Shown: one piece after another, positions 23,056-32,821 of the stretch | Layout of the letters: each line of letters starts with the position of its first letter | Position numbering within the stretch: position 1 is the stretch's first letter | Source of the DNA: an uncultured Erysipelotrichaceae bacterium | Lineage (GTDB): Bacteria; Bacillota_I; Bacilli_A; RFN20; CAG-826 | Direction of reading: 5' to 3' | Length of the DNA stretch: 46,118 nucleotides | NCBI GenBank assembly: GCA_900317295.1 | Contig: ONGB01000008.1 | Coordinates: 18,837 to 64,954, forward strand | Notes under the pieces: model-generated | What the model saw: only the letters and a program-made list of their open reading frames with translations | The model's database searches: none | What the model was told of the DNA's origin: nothing | Made by a program: the position numbers and the translations under genes

Positions 23056-25821
23056 ATGAAAAAGAAGGCGATTTTCTTCTCTTCCCTCGCGCTTTCCGGC
23101 GCGTTGGCTTTAGGCCTCATCGCCGTGATGTCAAGCAAAGCCGGCGTCCCCGCCCATTCGGAGGTCTCCGCCTATACGCTGACCCTATCTTCCTATTCCT
23201 CCCTTCAAAACGGGGCCTACACCACCCTAGGGAACCGCATCGACTTTTCCTTCGATAACGCTTCCTCCTCCGGGGGCAAGATCGCCTTGGAAAGCGGAGG
23301 CAATCTCTATAACGAGACGGCGATCTCCGGCATCTCCGCGGTGCGGGTGAGGTTATCCTCCGGCTCGGTCTCTTTGTATTACGGGACGACCTCGAACGCC
23401 TCCTTTACCTATGCGGCCACCGCGGATAGCTATGATTTCTCTTCGATCCGCCCGAACTACGTCAAGATCGTCGCCGAAAGCGCCGCCCTCATCGATGCGA
23501 TCGAGATCGATTACGCCTGCTACGACTACCAAGCTGCCGCGGCGGAGGAAGGCTACGCCCTCTACCTCAATGACCGCCAAGTCGACGCGGTGGCAATCGA
23601 CGCGACCAAGGAAGGGGAAGGCTATGACCAGCAGGTCAAATGGACCCTCGACCTCCTCCCGGGCGACGTCCTTAGCTTCACCAAGGATTCCTCCGGCATC
23701 TACCCCACCGCTTCTGGCGATGGCAATAACGCGGAGAAGACCGATGGGCGCGGATATCTTCTGGTCAAAGACGAAAAGAAAGGCGCGGACGTCTACTTAA
23801 AGCGAACCGGGAATAACTACGATGTCTGGCTCACCGGCAAAGGCGGGGCGAAGCGTAAATCTTCCATCCCCGATGGCACGATCCTCCACGCCTGGAACTG
23901 GTCGGTCTCTAGTCTATTAGGCTCCGGCGTGCTCCAGGGCATCGCCGATGCGGGCTACCGTGCGATCCAGCTCTCCCCGATGCAGATCAAGCCCTACGTC
24001 ACCACTTCCGACACCTGGGCGAAATGGTGGGAGCTCTATCAGCCCTTCGGCTTCGATTTGGCCGTGAATTCCAACCAATCCGTCATCGGGACCAAGGACC
24101 AATTGAGGACCCTATGCGCGAACGCGAAGGCCCTGGGGATCTCGATCATCATGGACGTCGTCGTGAACCACCTCTGCGGGGAGAACGTCTACACGCTTAA
24201 CGGAGGGGTCAACACCTACGAGTCCGAGATCTATAACCACAAGGCGGATTACGTCCATAATCTTAGGACGATCAGCAACTATAACGACGACGAAGAGATC
24301 ATCCACGGGGCCTTAGGAGGGCTCCCCGATCTCAAGACGGAGAACTTCTACATCCAAGAACGCGCGCTTTCCTTATTCAAGCAATGCCTCGACTTGGGGG
24401 TCGAAGGCTTCCGCATCGACGCGGCAAAGCACATCGAATCCCCGAAAGACGAATATCCTTTGTCCTCCTCCTTCTACCCCTACCTCATCAATGGGGCGAA
24501 GCGTTACGCGGAATCGAAGGGTTATGAAATCCCCTACTTCTATGGCGAGATCATCGGGGCGACCGACGGGGGGAGGAACGCCTCCTACTTCACCCCCTAT
24601 ATGTCGATCACCGAGGGGATCAACGACACCGACCTCCGTGATGGGCTAAGCGGGCCGAACGTCTCCAAGATCTCCGGGAATTATTTCGCGGGGACGGAGG
24701 CGAGCAACCTCGTCCTTTGGGTCGAATCCCATGACGATTACCAAGCTGACACGAAGAATTGGCTCTCCGAGGAGATCGCGAATAAGGGCTATGCGATCCA
24801 AGCCTCCAGAAGCGAGGCCACCGCGCTTTACCTCGCCCGTCCGAGTGACGGCAACACGAAGATGGGGGCGATCGGTTCCACCGCCTATAAGTCGAAAGTC
24901 GTCGCCGCGGCGAATGAACTCCATTCCCGTTACGCGGGGCAAGGGGAATATATCGACGTCAACTCCACCACCCAAACCTTCGTCAATGTGCGCGGTTCTG
25001 GCGAGGAAGCGGGCGCGATGATCGTCAACATCGCCCACACCGACTCGAGCAAAAACGTCTATCTCCCCAATATGGCTAACGGCACCTACCGCGATTTGAT
25101 CAGCGACCGCGAATTCACCGTCTCCTCGAACCGCGCGACCGTTTCCTTCACCAACGGGGTCTGCGTTTTGGTGCCTTCCTCCCCCGCCTCCTATTACATC
25201 GTCGGCAACACGACCTTCACGGGGACCAGTGCCTCTTGGACCGCGGAATCCGGCTTATTGATGAACAAGACCTTAGAAAACCTCGCCGAGCTAGAGGACG
25301 TCGAAATCACCACCGGCGCGGAAGTGAAGATCATCAAGCAGCGCGGCGGGGACACCACCTGGTATGGCAACCTTGGCACCACCTATAACTTCGCCTCCGT
25401 CAATGGCGGCGGAAACATCGAATTCAGCCAAAGCGGAACCTATAACTTCTTCTTGAACACCGAGGGGAACATCTATCTCGTCAAGCAAGGAGGCGCAGAG
25501 CCCGAACCCGAACTCACGGGGGACGTGACGGTGAATTTCACCGCGAACATCAGCGCGGACACCGCATATGGGCAAGCCGTCTACATCATCGGCGACTTCT
25601 GCGGCTGGAACATCTCTTCGGGGGTTCGCCTGAATTACGCGAGCACGAAGAAGTGGACGGGCACGATGACCAAAGCCTCAGGGACCTCGATTTCCTACAA
25701 ATTCGTCATTGGCACTTATGACAGCCCATCCGGCGTCATCAAATGGGAAAGCGGCGGCAACCGCAGCCTGACCTTCGATGGCAATACGACGCAGGTCACC
25801 GCGACCGTGACTTGGCAATGA
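23056..25821 (+). CDS. Secreted GH13 alpha-amylase with CBM20-like C-terminal domain
   Basis: 921 residues; ribosome site AAAGGAGG 8 bases before the ATG. N-terminal signal peptide (about 1-38). Residues about 40-270 form beta-rich accessory domains. The GH13 barrel follows with its four conserved regions: DVVVNH (367-372), GFRIDAAKH with nucleophile D455, acid/base E498 in 'YFYGEIIG', and 'ESHDD' (H559, D560, D561). A beta-sandwich region and starch-binding CBM20-like module close it ('GQAVYIIGDFCGWN...KKWTGTMTK...ISYKFVIGT...IKWESGGNRSLT', about 826-921). It should hydrolyse alpha-1,4 glucans outside the cell. It is the only plus-strand gene in this block and diverges from the beta-helix gene. 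Confidence 0.95.
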   Translation: MKKKAIFFSSLALSGALALGLIAVMSSKAGVPAHSEVSAYTLTLSSYSSLQNGAYTTLGNRIDFSFDNASSSGGKIALESGGNLYNETAISGISAVRVRLSSGSVSLYYGTTSNASFTYAATADSYDFSSIRPNYVKIVAESAALIDAIEIDYACYDYQAAAAEEGYALYLNDRQVDAVAIDATKEGEGYDQQVKWTLDLLPGDVLSFTKDSSGIYPTASGDGNNAEKTDGRGYLLVKDEKKGADVYLKRTGNNYDVWLTGKGGAKRKSSIPDGTILHAWNWSVSSLLGSGVLQGIADAGYRAIQLSPMQIKPYVTTSDTWAKWWELYQPFGFDLAVNSNQSVIGTKDQLRTLCANAKALGISIIMDVVVNHLCGENVYTLNGGVNTYESEIYNHKADYVHNLRTISNYNDDEEIIHGALGGLPDLKTENFYIQERALSLFKQCLDLGVEGFRIDAAKHIESPKDEYPLSSSFYPYLINGAKRYAESKGYEIPYFYGEIIGATDGGRNASYFTPYMSITEGINDTDLRDGLSGPNVSKISGNYFAGTEASNLVLWVESHDDYQADTKNWLSEEIANKGYAIQASRSEATALYLARPSDGNTKMGAIGSTAYKSKVVAAANELHSRYAGQGEYIDVNSTTQTFVNVRGSGEEAGAMIVNIAHTDSSKNVYLPNMANGTYRDLISDREFTVSSNRATVSFTNGVCVLVPSSPASYYIVGNTTFTGTSASWTAESGLLMNKTLENLAELEDVEITTGAEVKIIKQRGGDTTWYGNLGTTYNFASVNGGGNIEFSQSGTYNFFLNTEGNIYLVKQGGAEPEPELTGDVTVNFTANISADTAYGQAVYIIGDFCGWNISSGVRLNYASTKKWTGTMTKASGTSISYKFVIGTYDSPSGVIKWESGGNRSLTFDGNTTQVTATVTWQ

Positions 25822-25827
25822 ATGAAC

Positions 25828-25854
25828 AAAGCGGCCCCAACCGGGGTCGCTTTT
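25828..25854 (+). terminator. Terminator after amylase (bidirectional)
   Basis: AAAGCG-G-CCCC loop AACC GGGG-T-CGCTTTT directly after the amylase stop, and just past the CotH gene end on the other strand. Confidence 0.8.
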
Positions 25855-25868
25855 CATGTCTAATCCAA

Positions 25869-27977
25869 TCAGGCCTTGGTGACTTGGTAGTTATACCGCC
25901 TGCTATTGGGGGAGAGGGTGATCTTCACCGTGTCGCCGGGATAGGCGCCTTGGATGATGAAGTTTTCCAATTCGATATCATAATGGGCGAAATCATCGGT
26001 GCAGATGAGCATGTGGGGGTGGTCCTTTTCCACGCCGATTTGTTGCCCGATCGTCCAATCGCTCCCCACCACGTTGCGGAAGGAGAAGACGATGGTCCCT
26101 TCTTCGAAAGCGCCCGGATAAGAAGGCTCGCCGACCTGGAAGACCGTTTCATATTCCTGTTCGTTGGTCGGGGAAGGGTAAACGAAATATCCTTCCGCAT
26201 CGGTGAAACTGGTGTAATCGTTGCCGAAGGCGTTGAAGGAAGAGGCCACATAGAAATTCGCTAGATCGGTATACGGAAGCGGGGTTTGATCGATGGGCTT
26301 TATATCCTCTTTGGAGGAATCCTCGCTGGAGGATTGCCCGCCTTGGGCTTCGCGTTCGATCGATTGAAGCTTCTTCTGGATGTAGGAGGCGAAGGAGATG
26401 TTGTCCTCGCCGCCACTAAGGTTGAAATCATAGGAATATTCGTCATAGGTGGCCCTGGCCACTTCGAAGAGGGAAGCGAAGGTATTGGGATCCACCCAGG
26501 CGGAGGAGGCGATCTTCCCGATCGTATCTAGATAGAGGGCTTTCGCTTCGTTATCCCCGGAGGCGAGGATCGTCTTGGTGAAGAGGGCGTTCCTTTCGTA
26601 ATTCCCGGAGACGTCATAGGGACTGCTCGGGGTGGTGTTGATATCCGCGGAGAAATAGACGCCTTTATCCCAGGTATGGCCGATGCCGAAGGTGCGGTCG
26701 TTATCGATCGGGACGAAGACCATCTTCCCGTCGGTGCGGCGGATGTAGATCATGTAGTTGTTGTAGTTATAGCGCATGTCGTCGGGATTGCCGACGAAAT
26801 AGGCGACGGCTTCTTCGATGGCGAAATAGGTGAGGTCCACCACTTTCTCGATGTCCCCGTAGGACTTCTTTACGATGGTGTTCACCGCGGATTTCAATAG
26901 GCCATCGTCATATTCGTCATCTTTGTTGGTCTTCCGTTCGTAGGCGGGGTAATCGTTGCCCCAGATGTCGGTTTTCACCCCAACGCGGTTACCATCGATC
27001 GAATCCAAAGACAAATCGCCGCCCCCGTTGGCGCCATTCCCATTGCCATAGGTGACTTTATAGAAATCGCCGTATTTCTTATCAGGGACGCCATAGGTGC
27101 CGGATTTCTCCTGCTTCCAAGTGGGGCAGTTGATATAGTCTTCGCCTGAGGAGAAGGCGCGCTTAATGAAGGATTTGCTGGTCTGCTCATAGACGAAGCA
27201 AAGGCCGAAATCGGCGATCTTATCACCGTAATCGATGGTCAGGGCCGATAAGCCGACGCGCTGGGCGAGGACGCCGCAGGCGCGGTAGAGTTCATTGGCG
27301 TAGATCTCTTTGATGTGGGTGCTGTCCCAGTTGCGGTTCCATTTGAAATCGAGCCCGGTCATCCCGAGGAATTCGCGGTCGCCGCGCGCCTCGTCGCCAT
27401 GGAGGGCGATAAAATCCGCATCGTACATCTCCGGATCGGTGAAGGTCTCGTCGAAGGAGAGCTTGTAATGGTTATTCGTGTTGAGGTTATCGCCATAAAA
27501 GATGCGGTCGCGGGACATGTTGCCCTTTTGACGGATCCCGACGTCTTCTAGTTCCCAAACGAAGGTGTTGTCCCCGTTAACGAGGGAGATCGTGACCTTC
27601 TTCGCGTAGCGATAGACTTCGGGCTTATGGCCGCGTTCATTATCCTCTTGGATCTTCTCAAGTTCTTCTTTGTCGATATCGATGGCGACGCTTAGGTGAT
27701 TATGGAGGTTGAAGAGGTCTTCGAAGATCACATCATCCTTGCTCGCGCGGATCGGCGCGGGGGCGGAGAAATCCGGGAGGGCGATATCGCGTTCCTCTTG
27801 GCCAGATTGGCTCACGTCCCCCTGCGAGGTCGAGGAACCATCGGGAGAGGAGGTGGCGATGGGATCGCTTCCGCTGCTAGAAGGCGTTTTGCTATCGGGC
27901 TCGATGACCGAGATATTGCAGGACGTCAAAACCAGCGGGGAAAGGGTCAATAACCAAGGGAGCAATCTTTTTTTCAT
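25869..27977 (-). CDS. CotH-family kinase-like lipoprotein
   Basis: 702 residues, AAAAGGAG before the ATG, signal peptide with lipobox LTSC and a Ser-rich linker. The CotH core has 'VGIRQKGNMSRD' (R-x-K-G-N-S/M-S motif), 'HYKLSFDETF', 'DADFIALHGDEARGDREFLG', and the metal/catalytic part 'YFVGNPDDMRYNYNNYMIYI' with 'MVFVPIDNDRTFG'. CotH proteins are atypical protein kinases; in non-spore-formers they often sit on the surface with polysaccharide-related partners. The C-terminal 140 residues (LANFYVASSFNAFGNDYTSF...) resemble SusE/F- or pullulanase-type starch-binding modules, which fits the adjacent amylase. Confidence 0.85.
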   Translation of the reverse strand: MKKRLLPWLLTLSPLVLTSCNISVIEPDSKTPSSSGSDPIATSSPDGSSTSQGDVSQSGQEERDIALPDFSAPAPIRASKDDVIFEDLFNLHNHLSVAIDIDKEELEKIQEDNERGHKPEVYRYAKKVTISLVNGDNTFVWELEDVGIRQKGNMSRDRIFYGDNLNTNNHYKLSFDETFTDPEMYDADFIALHGDEARGDREFLGMTGLDFKWNRNWDSTHIKEIYANELYRACGVLAQRVGLSALTIDYGDKIADFGLCFVYEQTSKSFIKRAFSSGEDYINCPTWKQEKSGTYGVPDKKYGDFYKVTYGNGNGANGGGDLSLDSIDGNRVGVKTDIWGNDYPAYERKTNKDDEYDDGLLKSAVNTIVKKSYGDIEKVVDLTYFAIEEAVAYFVGNPDDMRYNYNNYMIYIRRTDGKMVFVPIDNDRTFGIGHTWDKGVYFSADINTTPSSPYDVSGNYERNALFTKTILASGDNEAKALYLDTIGKIASSAWVDPNTFASLFEVARATYDEYSYDFNLSGGEDNISFASYIQKKLQSIEREAQGGQSSSEDSSKEDIKPIDQTPLPYTDLANFYVASSFNAFGNDYTSFTDAEGYFVYPSPTNEQEYETVFQVGEPSYPGAFEEGTIVFSFRNVVGSDWTIGQQIGVEKDHPHMLICTDDFAHYDIELENFIIQGAYPGDTVKITLSPNSRRYNYQVTKA

Positions 27978-28046
27978 GGGATCTCCTTTTCAAGGCAAAA
28001 AGCCATTTTTCTATGTCAATGTTAACGAATTTCTAAAGAAAAGGAA

Positions 28047-28340
28047 TTAGAAAGCGGTTAAATCCCGATAAGCGGAGAGGACGAGCTCCCCCACTTCCTT
28101 CGGGGACTCGGAATCGACGAGGAGCATGCTCTTGCCCGTCGGGTAAGGGATCTCCTCTTTGAGATGGTAGGGTTCTAGGGACGGGGTTTTCTTCAATAGG
28201 AAGCGGTTATCATAGATGCCGCCGAAAAGGACCCCGTCTTTGGAAAGGAGGTATTCCCCCATCATTTTCTTATAAGAAATACCGGGGATTTCCCGTAATA
28301 AATCGAGGACGAAGTATAGATAATCCTGGGAACTCGCCAT
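28047..28340 (-). CDS. TfoX N-terminal domain protein
   Basis: 97 residues nearly all matching the TfoX_N domain: 'YKKMMGEYLLSKDGVLFGGIYDNRFLLKKTPSLEPY', with the family's conserved M-G-E-Y and F-G-x-I-Y-D-N/D. Small TfoX-N proteins are widespread in gut Firmicutes; their function is unclear and not proven to concern competence. The ATG overlaps the stop of the upstream broken gene (TGATG), so both once formed one operon. Confidence 0.85.
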   Translation of the reverse strand: MASSQDYLYFVLDLLREIPGISYKKMMGEYLLSKDGVLFGGIYDNRFLLKKTPSLEPYHLKEEIPYPTGKSMLLVDSESPKEVGELVLSAYRDLTAF

Positions 28341-28780
28341 CAGCAGGTATGGTACACCGTGACGCTATTGACGTGAATAGAGTCGAGTTTTTCTTCGTGG
28401 ATGGCGATGGAATAGGCGTTCTTCCCCTTCATCGTTGAATTCGGTGCAGGTTTTCGTTCCGAAAGAACCAACTAGAACGACGCTCACCGGGTCAACGATG
28501 GCGCGCAAGGTGAAACTGATATTGAAATAGCCAGAGCCGCCCGTGCCGGTCGCGTGCATAATAGACCCCTCATATCCCACTCATGCGTTAGTCCACGCCT
28601 TCGCGCCCATATCAAAGGCGCCGACGAGTTCAAAACCGGTGACGGTGTTTTTCTTGAGAAACCCATGTTTTCTATGTTCGCCAACATCGCGGTCCCACTG
28701 GGCGTCCCCCGGCGCATAAACGACTTGATACGGGGTGGTCCCGGCTTCGGCGAAGGCGTATTCGCCGTCATTTACACAAT
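28340..28780 (-). pseudogene. Unrecognised gene broken by an in-frame TGA and a frameshift
   Basis: One frame reads 'CVNDGEYAFAEAGTTPYQVVYAPGDAQWDRDVGEHRKHGFLKKNTVTGFELVGAFDMGAKAWTNA', then TGA (28583-28581), then continues in frame as 'VGYEGSIMHATGTGGSGYFNISFTLRAIVDPVSVVLVGSF'. Near 28430 a frameshift leads to the natural-looking end 'NAYSIAIHEEKLDSIHVNSVTVYHTC'. The 5' end is unclear and may be cut. No family recognised; it looks like a beta-sandwich of about 140 residues. Confidence 0.6.
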
Positions 28781-28844
28781 ATTTTGGACAATCCCAAAGG
28801 CTGAAATCCTCCCTGCATAGAATAAAGGAAAGGAGCCAAAAAAC

Positions 28845-29405
28845 ATGAAACGAATCCAAACGGTTCTTCTGCCCTTCGCATTGTTACTTGTTTCCTGTGG
28901 AGGAAGCACGAATAACGAAAATGGGACCTACGACTATCCGAAAAGCGACAAACAAAAGGTAATTGATTACCTCCGGACGAAAGGGTCGGATTACACAATC
29001 GGCTCTTCCTCAACGAGCGATAGCGGGGTGAAGATCACCGATATGATTTGGTATGACGTGAAGGAAGACAATTTCACCACCACCAGTTTCGTTTCAGCAA
29101 CAGGCACCTCTTCATCCATAAGTTTCTTCGGTGGCATCACTTGGGAATGGGGAGAGTTCCGATATGGAACCGCAATCGGCAGCGCGACCTATAAATCTTC
29201 CGCAACGTTCACGAATTCTTTTTCCTTTTCCATAACCTTCAGTTCTTATCCCTCCTTTACGATCAAATCGTATGCCGTCTTCAAAGAAGAACTTCCTTCC
29301 TCGGTATCCGACGATGTGAGCATTGCTGCCAGCTGCCTGAAAAGGGCGATCAAAAATATGATTGATATGGCGCCCGTGATGGGGGCCCAATCGAATCTTT
29401 GGTAA
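28845..29405 (+). CDS. Small lipoprotein of unknown function
   Basis: 186 residues with AAGGAG 9 bases before the ATG. Signal peptide and lipobox LVSC (Cys about 18), then a Ser/Thr-rich, beta-type domain with aromatic repeats (ITDMIWYDVKEDNFTTTSFVSATG, GSATYKSSATFTNSFSFSITFSSYPSF) and a short helical end. Not recognised; surface-anchored by lipid. Confidence 0.75.
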   Translation: MKRIQTVLLPFALLLVSCGGSTNNENGTYDYPKSDKQKVIDYLRTKGSDYTIGSSSTSDSGVKITDMIWYDVKEDNFTTTSFVSATGTSSSISFFGGITWEWGEFRYGTAIGSATYKSSATFTNSFSFSITFSSYPSFTIKSYAVFKEELPSSVSDDVSIAASCLKRAIKNMIDMAPVMGAQSNLW

Positions 29406-29455
29406 TCAACGTTTCCCCACCTTAATCAAAGGCTTTTTAGGGCAATCGCTTGCTC

Positions 29456-29504
29456 ATGGGCAATTTAGAAATTCAAAAAACCGTGTACTTTTGAAATTGC
29501 CCAT
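29456..29504. repeat. 11-bp perfect inverted repeat
   Basis: ATGGGCAATTT (29456-29466) and AAATTGCCCAT (29494-29504), with inner CAAAA/TTTTG extending the stem. It lies in the gap between the lipoprotein and the acyltransferase relic and may be a weak convergent terminator. Confidence 0.6.
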
Positions 29505-29547
29505 TAGGGAAAACCCATATTTGGGCAAAATAGTCATTTTGAAAACG

Positions 29548-30666
29548 CTATTCCTTGAAGCAAAGCGCGTAGATTTTATCGAATAGCTTGTTGATCCCGA
29601 TCGCGGTGCCTTTCGCCCCGAGCGTGGTCAATCTGGCCAAGGTCTCTTTGTAGACCACCGCGAGGAGGAAGCCGGCGATGAACATGAATAGCCCGCAGAC
29701 GAGCTTTTAGGCGACCGCGATGGCGTTGCCGAAGGTCGCGTAGGCCCAATAGTAATAATTCACCCGGGTGATGGCCTTAATAGGAAGTTCTCGTGGATGA
29801 CGTAGACGAATAAGGAGCATCCGCTTAGGTAGGAGATGAACTTATTCTCGAATCGCATCTGCTCGAACAGGTTGAATAACCCGAGGAAGGCGATGACCAA
29901 AAACGGGGAGAAAATGGGGATCCTGCCAGTCAAGGCGCTTGGCTCACCGAATAGAAGGGAGAGATAGATCCCCGCGTAGCATAGCGATAATCCGATGAGG
30001 AACATCAAAAAGTTCGCTAGCTTATGGGTGGCCAAAGAGGGGACATGCCATTTCACGAAGGCCACGAGGTTCAGGATATAGAAGAACTGCAATAGATTCG
30101 ACCCGATGGGCGGTAGGCCTAAGAGGCTTAACCCCCCGTAAACGAGCAAGGAAGCGATGGTGAAGACGAAATGCTGTTTCTTCGTGAAATGCTTTAACCC
30201 GATCACCGCGATGGGCGAGAGGAGATAGAAGATCGCGTAGCACGGGACGAACCAATTCAAGGCGAAGACGTCGGGGAAGATCTGCTGGATGATCGTATCG
30301 ACGGATAAAGGCTCGGGGCTGATGAGGAAACCGATGAGGATGCAAAGGGAAATCAAACTCGAATCCATCAGGATGTTGATCGCCTTCTCCGTGCGGCTTC
30401 TCGTCTTGTCGACCAGGAAATAGCTAGAGCAGATCACGAACAAGACGTTCCCGAAGGTCCCAAAGGGAGTTAACCCGATCGATAGGAGGCTCGCGAAGGA
30501 ATAAGGGGTGAATTCGCTGACGGAGGCGAAGGTCTGATTCGCGTGGGAGAAGCAAATCAAAAACAAGGCGATGATCCTAAGAAGATCGATCCCCGAATGC
30601 CTTTTCTTTTCCGGCTTGACGGGAGGGTTCTCCGGATTGCGGGGTTTGATTCACCACTTCTTCCAT
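29548..30666 (-). pseudogene. Acyltransferase-3 (OafA-like) gene, multiply broken
   Basis: A polytopic acyltransferase with 'SGIDLLRIIALFLICFSHANQ' (N-terminal helix with the family's R and H), 'LTPFGTFGNVLFVICSSYFLV' and 'NWFVPCYAIFYLLSPI'. Three lesions are visible. The natural start (ATG 30666, MEEVVNQ) is out of frame with 'KPRNPENPPVKPEKK'. A frameshift lies near 29780 after 'HENFLL'. A TAA at 29709-29707 interrupts the last helices (NYYYWAYATFGNAIAVA-stop-KLVCGLFMFIAGF). The tail ends 'FDKIYALCFKE'. It would have O-acetylated surface glycans. Confidence 0.8.
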
Positions 30667-30708
30667 ATCGAAAACGCTTCTCTAGATGAATGGGTTCCTA
30701 CTTATTCA

Positions 30709-31641
30709 TCATACATCGATTAGGGGATGAAAGGAAAATCCAAGGCAGTGACCCGCCTTGGATATGTACTTGATTCCCTTTTTTACGTAATTGATATCGC
30801 TATTGGAAAGAAGAGGAACCATCTTTTGGATCTTCTTGATGGGCAGGTTCCACCACTGTAATTTCTCCAATAACTCAATCATTTCATCATCAAATCTTTT
30901 TCTTATGACTTTGGCAGGATTGCCCACCACAACCGAATAAGGTGGAATATCAGAAGCCACAACGGTATTGGCGCCGATAATACATCCATCTCCTACATGA
31001 ACCCCTGGCAAGAACGTGACGTTTTGGCCGATCCAAACATCATTGCCAATCACGGTATCTCCTTTGTAAGGAAGATCTTCTTTTTTGGGAGGCTCTTGCT
31101 CCCATCCTTTAAAGATATAGAAAGGGTAGGTGGAAACACTATTCATTTGGTGATTAGCCCCATTCATAATGAATTCCACATTTCTTCCGATTTGACAGAA
31201 TTTGCCGATAATCAATTTGTCACCAATAAAGTCATAATGATGCGTTACTCTGCTGGTGAAGTTTTGCCCATCATAATATGTATATTCCCCAACTTTAATA
31301 TTTGGATAGCCAATCAAAGTTGGTTTTATGTAAGTCACGCTTTCATCTTTGGATTTCAGCGGATGGATTCTCTTCCAATCCGGCTTATCGGCCTTTTGAG
31401 CTTCGTCCATCAAGTGATTCGTTTCCGCATCGGAGAGATCCAAAAATTCCGCGGCATTGACGTTGAATTCGAGGATCAATCGGATGACCTTATCGAAGGA
31501 AATGTCAGTTTGTCCCGTTTCGATTTTGTTGACCATCGATTTATGGGTATAACCCAAAGCCTCCGCGAATTCTTGCTGGCTCATGTTATTCTCTAAACGA
31601 ATCTTTTTAATTCTGTCGCCTAATACTTTGTATGCCGGCAT
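30709..31641 (-). CDS. XRE helix-turn-helix fused to Vat/CatB-type hexapeptide acetyltransferase
   Basis: 310 residues from the ATG at 31641, preceded by GGGAGA at 6 bases. Residues about 1-65 are an XRE DNA-binding domain ([50 protein letters not shown]). From about 105 an intact xenobiotic-type acetyltransferase follows: '[24 protein letters not shown]', catalytic '[14 protein letters not shown]', then hexapeptide rungs '[55 protein letters not shown]' and the 'LLEKLQWWN' helix. This class acetylates streptogramin A or chloramphenicol, or sugars. Fusion to a DNA-binding domain is unusual; there is no internal break. Confidence 0.85.
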   Translation of the reverse strand: MPAYKVLGDRIKKIRLENNMSQQEFAEALGYTHKSMVNKIETGQTDISFDKVIRLILEFNVNAAEFLDLSDAETNHLMDEAQKADKPDWKRIHPLKSKDESVTYIKPTLIGYPNIKVGEYTYYDGQNFTSRVTHHYDFIGDKLIIGKFCQIGRNVEFIMNGANHQMNSVSTYPFYIFKGWEQEPPKKEDLPYKGDTVIGNDVWIGQNVTFLPGVHVGDGCIIGANTVVASDIPPYSVVVGNPAKVIRKRFDDEMIELLEKLQWWNLPIKKIQKMVPLLSNSDINYVKKGIKYISKAGHCLGFSFHPLIDV

Positions 31642-31704
31642 ATTTGTCTCCCTTTTAACCTCGTCGAATTCGACCACGTTAAACCCGGCCCGATTTCAAT
31701 GGGC

Positions 31705-32529
31705 TTATTTCTTTTCAATTCTCTTTATTGGTTTAATGTTATTTCTATTAAATAACTCTTTTTCCCTATTCGCTTCTTTATTAAGAAGAATCAGTCTTTC
31801 TTTTTGATCAATCTTTTGAGGGATAAACATCGAATTCAGATATTCAAGGTTACTTAAAATTGCTAGTTCTATAGTGTTAGCGTAGTCTCTAATGTTGCCA
31901 TCTTTATCAGGATTTTCATCTCGCCACTCTTTGGCGGTCTTGCCAAACAATGCAACATTTAGTAAATCGGCTTCATTTGCATAAATATAACCCTTTTGCT
32001 CATTTGATAATTCAATTGGAACAAGATGCTCTTTTACTGCATCAGTATGAATAAGATAGTTAAGCTTTGTAAGAAGCCTTTTTCCATTCCACTCAAGTTG
32101 TTCCGATTCTTGGACTTTTAATCTTTGGAATTCTTTAATGATATAGAGTTTGACTTCAGGTGAAATCCAAGAAGCAAATTCTAAGGCAATATCACGATGG
32201 GCGAACGTGCCGCCACCATATTTCCCTGACTTAGTTTTAAAGCCTATTGCGTTCGTTTTTGCCACCCATTTAGTTGGAGTCATGACAAAATAATTGTATC
32301 CTGCCTCATTTTTAAACGCGTCGAATTCCACGCGGTTAAAATTCGGGTTGTTCAGTGTTTCCCACAGTCCAATAAAAGCAATTGTACTTTTTAGTCTCAT
32401 CCAGTTTTGAATCGGATATCGCGGATCTTCTTGATTTAATAGTCTTGCCATGTCAGTCAAACTAACATAATCATCATCGCTAATTCCTGTTATGCTAATA
32501 TCAATATTTTTAACTGTAATTTTGTTCAT
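31705..32529 (-). CDS. KilA-N domain protein
   Basis: 274 residues from the ATG at 32529 (GGAGGAG 8 bases upstream). The N-terminal half is KilA-N: 'DDDYVSLTDMARLLNQEDPRYPIQNWMRLKSTIAFIGLWETLNNPNF...PTKWVAKTNAIGFKTKSGKYGGGTFAHRDIALEFASWISPEVKLYIIKEFQRLK'. A helical C-terminal part ends in a Lys-rich tail. KilA-N proteins are DNA-binding and common in phages and mobile DNA. The gene is clearly more AT-rich than its surroundings, suggesting horizontal acquisition. Confidence 0.9.
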   Translation of the reverse strand: MNKITVKNIDISITGISDDDYVSLTDMARLLNQEDPRYPIQNWMRLKSTIAFIGLWETLNNPNFNRVEFDAFKNEAGYNYFVMTPTKWVAKTNAIGFKTKSGKYGGGTFAHRDIALEFASWISPEVKLYIIKEFQRLKVQESEQLEWNGKRLLTKLNYLIHTDAVKEHLVPIELSNEQKGYIYANEADLLNVALFGKTAKEWRDENPDKDGNIRDYANTIELAILSNLEYLNSMFIPQKIDQKERLILLNKEANREKELFNRNNIKPIKRIEKK

Positions 32530-32553
32530 AAAAGGCACTCCTCCATCATTTTT

Positions 32554-32559
32554 ATTCTA
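32554..32559 (-). promoter_or_regulatory. Extended -10 (TGG-TAGAAT) of KilA-N gene
   Basis: TAGAAT with a TG dinucleotide one base upstream, 24 bases before the ATG; -35 weak. The rest of 32560-32777 is AT-rich with no gene found. Confidence 0.45.
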
Positions 32560-32777
32560 CCATAACTTAATTTATTGTTCTACTTCTAGAATTACAAATT
32601 GTTTAATTGTTGCTTTAGTTCAAGTCCGCCTTATCGAAGTGTCGATATAGTTGCACTTTAAGTTATTTATCTAATGGTATGCTGCGCGAACCTTACGAGC
32701 GAACCATCGGATGATGCTTTTTCGCCTTCTGGAGTCGCTTACGAAGCTTAAGAACGTTGAAAAAGTGCCTAAATATA

Positions 32778-32812
32778 ATAAAAACGAGATGATTCTTGGT
32801 TTCATCTCGTTA
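32778..32812 (-). terminator. Terminator after tRNA-Arg
   Basis: 10-bp perfect stem AACGAGATGA / TCATCTCGTT, followed on the minus strand by TTTTTATTAT. Confidence 0.8.
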
Positions 32813-32821
32813 TCTTTTGAA

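Noticed and set aside
28581-28583. TGA read as an amino acid (recoding or genetic code 4)
   Set aside because: Many genes in the window end correctly at TGA, tryptophan is written TGG, and the same broken gene also has a frameshift.
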